DNA of 64,000 nucleotides from Rotaria macrura (Eukaryota > Rotifera > Eurotatoria > Philodinida > Philodinidae). A program made the translations under genes and the position numbers. Below the pieces are notes generated by a model. That model did no database searches. It had not been told where the DNA came from and worked only from the letters and a program-made list of their open reading frames with translations. The stretch lies in contig OENT01000349.1 of assembly GCA_900239685.1 (NCBI GenBank), forward strand, positions 37,205-101,204. The letters are read 5' to 3'. This document shows, piece after piece, positions 25,101 to 36,154 of this stretch. Position 1 is the stretch's first letter. The number at the start of each line of letters is the position of its first letter.

Positions 25101-26897
25101 TATTCGACAAAAACGTCCTTTCTTCGTTTGTGAATGGTTTTAGTTTGAAGAGACTCATCGATTTATAATACTTGAGATCGATATGAAGTAACATTGACAC
25201 ATGATAGAGTTAATTTTAGAACTGACTATTAGTAGTTGGAATTGATTCACAAATGACAAAATGTCATATTCGATTAAGAGATTGTATAAAAATGAACACT
25301 ACTGACTTTGAACAAATTCTTTCTAATTCTCGAAACTCATATATGTTTATATTATCTATCTAGAAAGATAAGATACGGGAAACTCGTTGTTTTTGAAGCA
25401 GAAGATGCAACTCTATGTAAATAGTACATCAATTTTTACTCTTGTCTTTACCGATGAAATACATTCGAACAGTTTCTATTGATCGAAATAAAAGGTAATG
25501 GAGGGGAAAACGAACAATAATCCAATTTAGTGTTTTAGAACGATACATATTCGTATTGTATTATCAGGAATGTGCTTCGTCGTGATACAATCTTTCACAT
25601 TTTTCCAGAGTGAAAAATCACCAGACCTGAAATTCAGGATCATGTAATCGCTCCTCAGTTGTTCTTCAGTATGAATTCTGGTGAGACGAAACAAAAAACA
25701 TATGACTAAAAATGATACTTAGTTATTACAAAAGCAAAGGATTATTTTCGTTAATTATATTGTTCTTTACGATCTATGAACCAGTACGATTTTGTTGTGA
25801 AAATCATTTGTCGTCGAAAGTATGATCATGCCTCTATGGTAGATTAAAATACCAACACATTCGCTTAAGTCATAAAAGACATGTTGAGATTTTACTCGGT
25901 AAAATTATCTTGACCTTCTGAAAAGTGTTTTAAGTATGTACGATTCATTCTTTAGCTATCGACGTTTTTTCTTTGAGGTATTGAACTCCTATGACACTCT
26001 TTTATGATGTCTGAACAGTTATTCTTTCTTCATATCCTAGTTTTTAGTGACAAAAAAAAACAGATAGCAAGATTGTCTGAACTATTCTATAATCGATAAC
26101 TGAAAACTTACTGTATGTGTAGGTATAATTGTGTTTTTAGTTTTTAAAATGCACAACATTCCCCTAGACGTATTTGCAACTCTATGAATCATATTGTTTG
26201 CTATTATACGATGAATTCTTTTTCGTACTTCATCCATTATAATGAATCATAGATTTTAGTTCTATGACAGTGTATTTGATTCATGAAAATGTTGTACACA
26301 TAGTAATCTTTAATGTTCAATTCAAAACTATTCGACAGTGATGTGTGACTCTCTATATGTTCATTGTATTATTGGTAATCAACGGCATTCAATACATATA
26401 ATTTCCTGGGACAAAGTTCATACTATTTTTTTCACAATTAATACCAGAAGTATTTTGTTAACAAGAACTTACCATTAAAATACATGAATAAATCTAAATC
26501 GATCATCCATCATAAACTTCAAGCCACATTTCAGTTCAACAGAATTTCGGATATGCGAAAACATGAAAATACATTTATGAATTATATTTCGTGCGCTGCT
26601 CTATAAAACTCTTCACACTGTGCTGTAATATAAATTATTTAAGAATAAAATATGCAATGCAACCATTTGATCCGCATATTAACACTGGACAGATCAGAAT
26701 AAATAAACAATTGTTCGATGAGTCAACAGTATACAGTTTTTAAACAAAAAACAAGTTAATTTTCCAAGTACGTGTATGTGTGATTCATATATGTGACTGA
26801 TTGAGTAATAACATATACGTTAACATCAGCTATATAAGAAGTCATATATGTCTGATGTGCGTGTTACATCAGCTTAGATTTTCATTTGTTTATTTCA

Positions 26898-28223
26898 ATG
26901 ACAAATCAATCATATTTTAACGATCACACACTTGTCGATTTCGATAAACTTTTGATCGGTGACAATAATGAAATATTTCGTTTACAAAAAGAATTTGAAT
27001 CGAATGGCTGGTGTTTTATTCAACTGCCAGATCAAAGAGGTCAACTAGCCGAAAGACTCAATGAAGTTCGAATGATTCTATCGACATTTTTCGCTCTTGA
27101 TCAAGCACGAAAGTCAAAATATAATAAATCATCAAGTTCGCTCGGTTATTCACGCTTTGATCATAAAGAAGGTATTAAAGTTTTGATTGATCAACAAGGC
27201 CTTCAAAGACATCACACTTCTTTGCCACAGAATGTAGAAGAAGTACTGCAATATCTGGCTACTTTACTGTATAACTTGACCGAAATTATAAAATCTATCA
27301 TATTCAGAATGCCCATATTCGTACAAAGTAAATCGAACGTAACGGTACCACTGTCTCCATGGGGTATGCTCGATATTGTGAATTATTTCAATGAAAGAAC
27401 AGGTCCTAAGGAACAACCAAAAGTTGGTTTAAACACGCATGAAGTTAATTGTGTTCCACATTTCGATCCAGGTCTTTTCTCATTGAGCATATTATCGACA
27501 TGTGATGGTCTTCAATTAAACAATCAAATGCAAGATAAATGGATCGATGGACCAAATAATTCTATACAAGATCAACGAAATATTGGCGTCGTATGGCTTG
27601 GTGAAGCAGCGAGCATTCTAACTCAAAATCGTGTCAAATCAGGTATTCATCGTGTTGTTTATCCTCACGTACCGCATCAACCACGTTTAACAATCTGGCA
27701 AGAAATTTGTACACAGGCTCAAATCGATACACTTTTTCAATCAGATAATGATGTTAATTTCATATCCGATGGTGCTGCCATTCAAATGATCAATCAACCG
27801 AAATCGGAACCTTCTCGTATACGAACCGGTGGTGAAACTCTAAATGGTCAGATGAGACGAGTCGAAGATGAACGTGGTTTATCGAATAGTAAATTAGATC
27901 GACATCACATTCAGAGAGTACCTGTCAATCATCCTCCACGAAAGGATACGAATATTCATCAAAGACAGCGACAAAATAATGTGAACTTTCTTCCTCCTGA
28001 TGCTTTTGTTACCATGACAAATCAGCCTGATTCCGAGCCCATCAAAGTGCTGCCGAACGGAGAAACAATGAACAATTTCATGAATCGAGTTGAAAATGAT
28101 CGAGGTTTATCTGCCAGTAAATCTGGCTCGCATCACCTCAGATTTGGATCTCCCAAACAAGTTGTCACAAAAAAAACTAATCCGAAGAAGAAACATTCTA
28201 TCTTATCCAATATTTTTCATTGA
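26898..28223 (+). CDS. 2OG-Fe(II) oxygenase, isopenicillin-N-synthase-like, with duplicated C-terminal module
   Basis: A single intronless exon of 441 residues. The ATG at 26898 is chosen because the only earlier in-frame start is a TTG. Residues about 1-270 form an IPNS-like domain: an N-terminal region with GWCFIQLPD, then the iron ligands in CVPHFDPGLFSL (H188, D190), the distal histidine in KSGIHRVVYPH (H251), and the 2-oxoglutarate/substrate-binding arginine in PRLTI (R263). The enzyme class couples iron and dioxygen chemistry to hydroxylation, desaturation or ring closure; the substrate is unknown. Residues from about 285 contain two copies of one unit: VNFISDGAAIQMINQPKSEP... and VNFLPPDAFVTMTNQPDSEP..., each continuing into GET(L/M)N..MRRVE/MNRVE and RGLS.SK. 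No such tail is standard for the family. The C-terminus is Lys-rich. AATAAA occurs at 28295-28300. Confidence 0.8.
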   Translation: MTNQSYFNDHTLVDFDKLLIGDNNEIFRLQKEFESNGWCFIQLPDQRGQLAERLNEVRMILSTFFALDQARKSKYNKSSSSLGYSRFDHKEGIKVLIDQQGLQRHHTSLPQNVEEVLQYLATLLYNLTEIIKSIIFRMPIFVQSKSNVTVPLSPWGMLDIVNYFNERTGPKEQPKVGLNTHEVNCVPHFDPGLFSLSILSTCDGLQLNNQMQDKWIDGPNNSIQDQRNIGVVWLGEAASILTQNRVKSGIHRVVYPHVPHQPRLTIWQEICTQAQIDTLFQSDNDVNFISDGAAIQMINQPKSEPSRIRTGGETLNGQMRRVEDERGLSNSKLDRHHIQRVPVNHPPRKDTNIHQRQRQNNVNFLPPDAFVTMTNQPDSEPIKVLPNGETMNNFMNRVENDRGLSASKSGSHHLRFGSPKQVVTKKTNPKKKHSILSNIFH

Positions 28224-28403
28224 CAATAGTTTTTAATACAAAACATATGTACTACATGATGATCCTTTAATTTTGTTTTTTTGGCATCTTGACAAATAAA
28301 ATCATAATTCATAAAGTCCATTCGAAGGTGGTCAAGCAAGAATAAAATTGAAGAGAATCCTTGATGGAATTATTTTTCTTGCAATAAAGTTTACTGATTC
28401 AAT

Positions 28404-28808
28404 TAGGGGTGTACCGAGTATTTCTCGGTTTTTACCGACTCTTCTTAACGTTGTTATCTTGCTAAGGAATGTAGTACGATTTCGATCAACATGCATACTT
28501 GTAGAGCAAACATTTTTCAATATAATAAGATGTAGGCAGGATTAATGTGATTTATGGATCAAGTTTTGTTGCAGTTTTATCAGAAGCCATAAAATCGAGA
28601 CCGAAAGTCTCGGTCTCGGTGTTAGAGCTGTTCATAAAATTGAAATAAAACTTGAAGCATAAGTCACACCAGTCTCGTTAACGTCTCATTTTGTAGAGAA
28701 ATGTTTTCTCTACAACATCATGAACTTTCCCAGTACTGTGTTTTCAAAACGAAGACTTTGTTTTCAAAAAAAATGGAAAACCAAATTTTTAGTCTCGGTA
28801 CATCCCTA
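28404..28808. mobile_element. hAT-type MITE with TACCGAG ends
   Basis: The left end TAGGGGTGTACCGAG and the right end CTCGGTACATCCCTA are reverse complements with one mismatch over 15 bases. Flanking octamers are GATTCAAT (28396-28403) and GATGCAGT (28809-28816), matching at 6 of 8 positions, consistent with an aged 8-bp hAT duplication. The 405-bp interior repeats CGGT/CTCGGT words (28426-28437, 28600-28618), has no coding potential and is AT-rich in the middle. Confidence 0.65.
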
Positions 28809-28884
28809 GATGCAGTTCACCTGCTTAGTGAATGTATCGTAAGCTCATGTTACTTTCGAAATGTAATCACAGTGGTTGAGTCCA

Positions 28885-28979
28885 TTTTCGCTGACTCCAA
28901 CTTCAGCGAAAGAATTTCTCTTTGTTTCCATTTTAGAAAGAAAGAAAAATTCTTTCAGTGAAGTTGGAGTAGGCGAAAA
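28885..28979. repeat. Foldback hairpin with ~36-bp arms
   Basis: TTTTCGCTGACTCCAACTTC at 28885 pairs with GAAGTTGGAGTAGGCGAAAA ending at 28979, and the pairing continues inwards through AGCGAAAGAATTTC and AAATTCTTTCAGT. The loop is about 22 bases. It may be a very short foldback element; flanking duplications were not identified. Confidence 0.6.
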
Positions 28980-29441
28980 CTGTCGCTGGCGAATATAGAA
29001 TATAACATCACATTATATGGACGTTTGGTAACTAGTAGTGTATCAAATCGCTACTTGTTTAGTTTCCAAGACCGATGGAGATGAAAAATCTTGATCTATG
29101 CGCAATTCTAGTAATGTTCGACTATGGGAAATAGAAAATGCAATTCAAATATAAGACTATAACCTGATCATGTGTCTTTTCTAGAATAAAAGAATTTTCA
29201 ATTGTTTTCGTTGTTAAACAAAGAGAGATTAGGCTGACTGACAAAAAAGTTACTTTCTTCTGTTCTGCGTCTGATATTTAGTCACAAATATATCTTGTAC
29301 ATATTTCTTCTGTTTTTTTTATTCATTTGTTCTTCTACTTGGATCATTTTCGTCAACTAAAACAAACAGCTTATGTTCATAGAATGTAATTGGATCACTT
29401 CCATGAACCGCTTGATGTTTTCTACAGATTATAGTGCGGAC

Positions 29442-30723
29442 CAGAGGCCGAAACGGGGGAAGTTTTTTACTTCTCGCCCTGTCCGCCCCGCCCATCCCGA
29501 CACGGGTTACCCCGTCCCTCCCCGTTCTGATATTCTCTTGATTGATTTTAGTTGTATCATTAAAATTCTTAAGGTTGTTTTCGACTTGTATTTTTATAAT
29601 TTATTTCACAGTATATTGCAAGAACACTCACAAGTATCTTAGAGTACAACAAGTTTCACACGATGGTACATAAAATTACACATATTAGCCCAAAAAATAG
29701 GCTCACGACTAGAGGTTAAGTCAAGGGAGAAACAACTGATTTTTTTGATTTAAATCAATTTCAAATCAAAAATATCAGCGACTCAATTAAAATGATAAGT
29801 TTCGGTATCCTTATTGTTCGAAATATCAGTCTGATTTTTTTTTGCTTTTTCTGATTCAAATCAATTGATTCATATCAAAAAGCAATCATAGGAATAAAAA
29901 GTCAGCTGTTTCTTTCATTGCCTAAATTGATATGAGCACAAAATCATGTTTCTCGAGATCAATCAATCTTTTTGCCGTTCTCTTTTGAGCGAAGAAACAA
30001 TATATTGTTAACAGTGGTTGGGTCTAAATTATATCTACTTTGATTGACGATTAGATCTACTGTCAAAAACTATCTTTCAACAGCAGCTGAACTGCAGAGG
30101 ACAAAATATATTCGATGTGCTAACTTCGAGAGATTCGGAAACATATCCTGGTATTCTTTCCAAAATAATAATATATTTGCATAATTCTTATGTTCATCCA
30201 TCTTACAATCGATATAAATATCGAGTTCAACCTTTGCTGCCGTTCTGTTTTTACATTTTGCTTTTATTACATCGTCATCTTTCGATTTTTGTAGAAAATT
30301 CTTTTGCTTTTTTCTTGGTGGCTCATGGTGACCATCGAATGCGGATGCATAGTTTCCTTTCGGCAATAATGCACGACACGTGCGATAACACTCTGATTTC
30401 TGAGCTGCATTTCTGACAATAATGTTTTGAATTTCGGATGCAGAACGGATACCAGTGTGTTTCTTCCTCAATGTTGAACACTGAATTCAATAGAGATAAC
30501 GAATGTTTCGCAGAAAACTTCACACTTATATGCAATCAAATGCTGACCATAAGTGAAAACAAAATCTTTTGCTTTGATAATGATATGTATTTATAAATAT
30601 GAACGTCTTTATCGTGAAACTGAAAAATGGGGAAAATGTCGGGGATTCTATTTTTTTCTTCCCGCCCGCCCACTCGCCAGAAATTGCTCCCCGCTCCAAT
30701 CCCCCGCCTCGTTTCGGTCTCTG
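29442..30723. mobile_element. Decayed hAT transposon
   Basis: The terminal inverted repeat is CAGAGGCCGAAACGGGG at 29442 and, on the opposite strand from 30723, CAGAGACCGAAACGAGG (two mismatches in 17); the similarity extends a few bases outward. Both subterminal regions are strikingly GC-rich (CCGCCCCGCCC, CCCGCCCGCCC). The interior holds, on the minus strand, the C-terminal part of a hAT transposase. The 1282-bp length is too short for a full transposase (usually 500+ codons), so the copy is internally deleted. An unambiguous 8-bp duplication was not found. Confidence 0.75.
29959..30471 (-). pseudogene. hAT transposase C-terminal (dimerisation domain) fragment, frameshifted
   Basis: The minus-strand frame from 30471 ends in FWKEYQDMFPNLSKLAHRIY and CSSAAVER, then a stop at 30070. 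In a neighbouring frame directly downstream the domain resumes with VNQSRYNLDPTTVNNILFLR and stops at 29959. Together these are the W..YP.LS.LA...L..P.SSAA.ER and R..L.P..V..L..LR blocks of the hAT family C-terminal dimerisation region. The frame break after ER and the absence of the N-terminal zinc finger and catalytic core make this a dead fragment inside the element at 29442-30723. Confidence 0.75.
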
Positions 30724-31415
30724 GTCGGCGCAATACACAATTATCATATCTCATGGTTTATACAAAAAAATTAAAATCTTATATAAATCCCAGCATTTAC
30801 TTCATCTAGTGGAGTTTCTCACTCTTACGTTCTCGTGAAGTACAAAAGAGTTGAAGGATAGCTGATAGCGACAACATCAGTTTCTTTGTAGTTTCATAGT
30901 ATTTGAGCGATGAAATGAAACAATAGTAACTCTTTATAAGCACGTGTTACCAGCTCGAAAAGTTAAATGATTTTTGAGAAAAACTGTTTTGTTTATTAAC
31001 GAGATTCATAGACTAGAAGAAACCAATTGGACTGAGCTAATTCTGAGTAGCCTCTATAGAAACTTCAATAGTCTCAACTCAATACATTTACAGTTCTGAT
31101 ATTTTTAAATATTTGAAAGATCTCATTCTCACGTTTTTATATAGCATGTTTTGATTCTTCACTAAGATTTTCAACATTTTTCAATATCAGAAGAGCCAGT
31201 TAGCAACCATCATAATATGATACTACAGAACAATTCACCCGATCATCATGAAGAACTTACATAAGCATGAATCAACCTGATTCTGTTACTAAAGGGTTCG
31301 TTGTCAACAGTCGACGAATATATCGTACAATGATGGTAATGAGTTGACTTCAGAAGCTGGTTTTCGGTAACCATCAAACGATGTCATTGATTTGAAGCAT
31401 GAACGTACACTGAAA

Positions 31416-31488
31416 TAGGGATGGGTGTCGATGAGAGTAATTATTTTCTGTACTCATCCTCAAGCCCGTGTCCACACTTACACCTATA
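31416..31488. repeat. Short inverted G-rich/C-rich pair
   Basis: ATAGGGATGGGTGTCGATG at the left and, from the opposite strand at the right, ATAGGTGTAAGTGTGGACAC are similar. The length (73 bp) equals that of the pair at 9036-9108. Weak, but the same kind of ends recur in the window. Confidence 0.3.
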
Positions 31489-31773
31489 GCACAGCTTTCT
31501 TCGTGCTAGCCTACCTTCACCTGTTTGACTGGTTACCAACGTCTATGTGCTAGCTGATAGACAGTGTCATGAATTTCATGAAGAAGGATTTTGACCTTGA
31601 AAAGAAAATATGCCAAGGAAATTAAAAATATCCATAATAGAAGCCTAATATCATACTATTCAAGACTGAAAGAGTAGTTACGATGTGACAGAGGCCATAT
31701 GCTGCGGATAAGAATGAATTGCGCAGACATTCCTATTTCTCATTTTCACTTCTGATGAAAAATCGAAAATAAA

Positions 31774-32532
31774 ATGACTGTGTTACTAATCGCGTTCACT
31801 CTATTCCATCTATGCATCGTGGTTGAGCCGATTGATCTCGGTGAACTTTTCACTGATTTTGATACTGCTGCAAACGGTCCTACATTCCAAGTATTTCAAA
31901 TTTTTTTATCTGAATTCAATGCTCTTAAAGAACGTGTCAAGCGTCTGGAGATAGCTAATACAATGCTAAAAGTAGAATTAGAATCCAATAAAAATAGAAC
32001 TCTTACACTTGAAGAGCTATTAAATAGCAATAACAACATCACGAACCAACTGAAAGAGGAGGTAGTTACATTAGGAAGTAAAATAGAAACACCAACGTTA
32101 GCATGGACAGGTCAAACAACTCAAGATCGTTATATCATAAGTCATCTACCACTTGTTCGTAGAGGATATGTTACACCTGACAATAATACTCAATATTATA
32201 AATTGGCAATTGAAAGCGATGGAACATATCTTGTTGTCGCACAAGGAAGATTTTCCGATTATACCAATAGTCAAGATGATTGGTGGGCTATGAGAATCCA
32301 AAATACCGTGGCAAATCAACCTTTGTTTACTGCATTTGGCTCTTTTCCTCATAAATATCCAACATTTGAGACAATGGATTCTACGACAAGTAGGTTTTGG
32401 ATTGGCAAATTGAATAAAGGAGATATTATAGAGCAACAATATTTCCTTAATGGTCGAGGAACGAATGATATCACATTTCATCAAGATGGTGCTGGCGCAA
32501 CAGCTATTTATGCAATCAAAATTGGAAATTGA
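31774..32532 (+). CDS. Secreted coiled-coil protein with C-terminal C1q/TNF-like beta domain
   Basis: Intronless, 252 residues. Residues 1-18 are a hydrophobic signal peptide (MTVLLIAFTLFHLCIVV). Residues about 43-105 form an amphipathic heptad region (LSEFNALKERVKRLEIAN... LKEEVVTLGSKIE) with NNNIT and NRT glycosylation sequons, likely an oligomerising coiled coil. The last 145 residues are beta-rich with short alternating hydrophobic strands (YYKLAIESDGTYLVVAQGRF, SRFWIGKLNKGDIIEQQYFL, GATAIYAIKIGN), the general pattern of the C1q/TNF jelly roll, where a G-x-Y strand and a final aliphatic strand are conserved. The domain name is tentative. A secreted trimeric recognition or matrix protein is the likely role. 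AATAAA lies at 32797-32802. Confidence 0.6.
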   Translation: MTVLLIAFTLFHLCIVVEPIDLGELFTDFDTAANGPTFQVFQIFLSEFNALKERVKRLEIANTMLKVELESNKNRTLTLEELLNSNNNITNQLKEEVVTLGSKIETPTLAWTGQTTQDRYIISHLPLVRRGYVTPDNNTQYYKLAIESDGTYLVVAQGRFSDYTNSQDDWWAMRIQNTVANQPLFTAFGSFPHKYPTFETMDSTTSRFWIGKLNKGDIIEQQYFLNGRGTNDITFHQDGAGATAIYAIKIGN

Positions 32533-35500
32533 GAATGTCGATTGATTCCTCTGATTTACCCAGATTTGGATTTGAAATTATTTTGATCGTTTTATTTTGT
32601 TGATAAGATAAAAAATAACGGATGAAATTGAAATCGTCACATGAAAAGCTTTCAATGAAATTCTCGAGGGATTGAAATATGAAACACGATGGATTCATTA
32701 TATTCTTGAACGAGAACTCTGCCAACATCGATCATATTATTCTTCGAGGAAGGATCAATCGACAGTTAAAAATATTTCTTGTGGCCTATTGTGTTAAATA
32801 AACTGATTCAGTCTATCGATCAGTCTGTCACAGTATACAACACTCGACAATTCTTTCCGATCTGCCTGCCACAGGCTGTGGAACAGACCTAGTTGTGGGG
32901 TTCACCTTCCTTACTATATACTTCAACTCTCATTTCCAATTATGTTTTACAAAATAAGATACTATGGGCTCACGAATAATGTGTCATTTTCGTGGTATTC
33001 TCAGACGATGGAGTTTGCCATGCCAGAAAGAAAATGGGTTGCTTAGAAAGAGCAAGAACATATTTCACAGAAGATTAATGTCTCTCAGGATTGTCGGTCC
33101 TTTGAGAGACTGACTACATAAGAATAGATGACTTCCACAGCTTCCGTTGGGAGAGGAATGTTGAATAAAAGTTACACTCAGTGCCCTTAATAAAGATGAA
33201 AGATTTTCACTTGTCTTGTTTATCTTCCCATACGCCACTTTACAGTCAGTTGAAAATACTTGTATATCTACGTAATCTTTGGATGTTGCTCTATCGAACT
33301 GTATGATCACGGCCATTCTGCGTCATACAACGACAGAGAAATCAGCGACCTTCGAAAGAGACCTGCATCCGTCGTTATTAGCAGTAGTATCCCTGATAAA
33401 GACGCTACAAGAAAACTCAACCAGAAAAGATACTATTTTGTAGAAAATGTGCTTGACAACGAGGTATCCAACAAAATTTCTATGACAGATTAGAGATAAA
33501 AGAAAAATCGATTTTTACTTTGAAACTTTGATGAACTCTAAAGATTTTCCACACACTCTAGTTCACACTTTTTCATAACTCATTTTCATCCGTGGGGTAC
33601 TTCCAGACACTTCGGAAAATGTTTTTGTCTTTGTTCTGTGTCATATCTGAAGATCAATAGAATAAAATGTGCTAATCACGAGTATTACATTATTTTCTGA
33701 AATAAGTCGGATAATCATTAAGAGATATCCGAGACATCTTTTGAAGAATATGTAGCTCGTAGAGATCAGATAAACTAAACATGGCCTATCCTCAAGTTAA
33801 GCAAACCTGCTCTTTAACATAAGACATTAAAAATTGATAAACGGTTTTACATCCTCTCGAATAATTTTGTTTTTGAAAGCCTAAAACGAATATTAATACT
33901 GTTTTCAATGCTGAACATAATCTCAGCTATATTAAATTTCGTTGTACTACATACCTAATTTGTGAGGAAACATATGAAGCACACTTTTATTCATTAAATT
34001 TTTAATGGAAAATTGTTTAAAAAGAGAAAAAACTATGATGCATTTTAAACAATTCTTATTTCTGGAACTTCAATATTCCGTTGTGAAAATCTGCTTTTCG
34101 CAAAGAAATCTGTACAAATGCCTGAGCAAAATATGAAACGATGATCTACGAGTCAGAGATAAAAAAAAAGAAAGATTTTACAATTACAAAAAGGTGGCTT
34201 CCTCACTTTAGGAGCAATGTAATATGCTGTTTCTAACTCTAATGCTTTAAAATATATCATGCTTTATAATATCTAAATGTACATGCAGTTAGTTCTACTT
34301 GATCAATGTCGAAGAGTAAATAGCGACTGACAAATGAAACTTAACGAAGAATTCATCGTGGATTTGCAAAGAAGTCATGACAGAATAACAATTGATGCGA
34401 CAATCAAATAAAGAGGAATTTCGAACTTAGTTTACTTCTAGGAAGAACTCATTTATAAAGTATTATCTGTTAATTCTAATGTTGCCTGATGGTTATAGAA
34501 GAGATCAATTGTAATAGAAAGTCGTTTCAAAAGAGCATATTAAAATGCAGTATAATTTCTAAAATAAACTTTAAAAAAATTTGAACATTTGTGTAGTAAT
34601 GACTTAATTATTCAAGCAATGAATTTTTTTCTAAACTATCCCATTGATGAGTTGCTTGCTGCTGAATTCTCGAATATCAATTTGAGGTCAAGAGTTTAGA
34701 ATGCAAAATTTGACAAACTATAGGTAATTCATAATGATTATATTTTTATAAGGATGACATTAATATTTATATTGTTCTTTTTACCGAAGAACATTAAATA
34801 TTTTTCTCAAAATCATGAACACGTGTATACCTATACGACAGAAAATAATTTATTGGGCAAAGTAATAGGTGGAAAGTGGTGAATCACTGAAAAAAAAATT
34901 TCAAAGAAGCTTCCATTGATCAAAATTAAAATGCATGGTAAAAATTCTTTTGTAGCGAGGTTTTTCTCAAAGAAAAATAGGAACTTCGATGGGTCGAAAT
35001 CCATTCAAACAGTCGAAAATCAATGTGAGAAAGGAGAACGATACGTAGGGCTTCTTTTGCGATAGGCTCGAATATGAAACAGAAGGAGAGAAGAATATCT
35101 ATTTCAAGTTTTGACCACTCACCTTACACCTCATTTTGACATTTTACGGACTGCTTTGGCGAAGTATAAAATAACGAATATATGTAGGCTCATCCAACAA
35201 GAATAAGTAAACCCTGGTGTTAGTATGTAGAAGCTCTTGTGATCTGAATGTAATTAGTCAAATAATAAAATTCGATAAATTATCTTCTTCAATTGAATTA
35301 TGAGCATTGGCTCGACCAGTAAAACCAAATGATTAGTAAAAATGAGAGCGGTATTTTTATTAAAATTAGTTTCTTTATAACTGTCGAGAGGAAAAATGGT
35401 TAAACAAACTGTGGTAGATATGATGATATCTCTCCATAAAAACTAACATCGATTCATTACGTTGCATCATTTTACGTCAGAGAAATGACACTGAAATACT

Positions 35501-36154
35501 ATCAACATTGAATAATGCTTTAGAATCTGTACTATTTAACTTTCGGCATATGCTTCGAACTTGTTTCCTTATTGGCACTAGTTTGTCTCTTATTTCTTCT
35601 TATTCACCATGTATGATATTCTCGTTGTAATTTTTAACTGGCAATGACTGTTGAGAATAGCATAGATGAATAATCGTCCATAGACATCGTTAACTATTTC
35701 TTCAAGAAAAAATTACCAATTAGTAACAAGTATTTGAGAAAGAAAAAGATGCGGATGTTATATCTATCGAAACAGTATAAGTATGCAACAGGGATAAAAT
35801 AGAAAAAGATCAAAACACATCCATGTCATTTAATAAATTCTGAGTAGAGCAATCAGAAGCAATTGCAAACGGATATCACACAAGGTAAATTTCAGAATTC
35901 TACTAAAGCTAACATTTTAGTACATACCATCCTGAGATTTTTGTGATGGATCTAGCTTAGTTGTTAATTCTTGCATGATATTTGCAAAAAAAGCTTATCG
36001 GTTTTCAAATTCGTACTTTTTTCTGTATCTATATGACTGAACTGTAGTCAGATGTATTTCTATAATGAAGCGTTTCATTTCAATAACCTTCATATGAGCA
36101 TTCACACGAGATGATTCGTTGATCGACTCGTATATATTTCTGTTTCTGTTCAAG
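32533..36154. other. Gene-free stretch
   Basis: Frames at 33065-33316 (-) and 33260-33493 (+) overlap and resemble nothing known. No repeat or RNA gene was recognised in this region. Confidence 0.55.

Larger units (their letters stand above)
20343..26897. other. Gene-free region upstream of CELF
   Basis: The first few hundred bases are the likely 5' UTR/promoter of the minus-strand CELF gene and hold an (AAAT)n run at 20499-20519 and (AT)n runs near 20710-20740. A hAT-type MITE sits at 21488-22171. From about 22.5 to 26.9 kb only short AT-rich frames occur and no family is recognised. Confidence 0.55.
28224..31773. other. Transposon-rich spacer
   Basis: This stretch holds a small hAT-type MITE (28404-28808), a foldback hairpin (28885-28979) and a decayed hAT transposon (29442-30723), annotated separately. 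From 30.8 to 31.77 kb nothing is recognised except a short inverted pair at 31416-31488. Confidence 0.6.

Noticed and set aside
30526..30838. Several overlapping frames on both strands near 30.6-30.8 kb
   Set aside because: They run through the GC-rich transposon end and share no protein similarity; artefacts of local composition.
33065..33493. Overlapping frames on both strands
   Set aside because: Neither shows a domain and they overlap antisense; no splice-site support.
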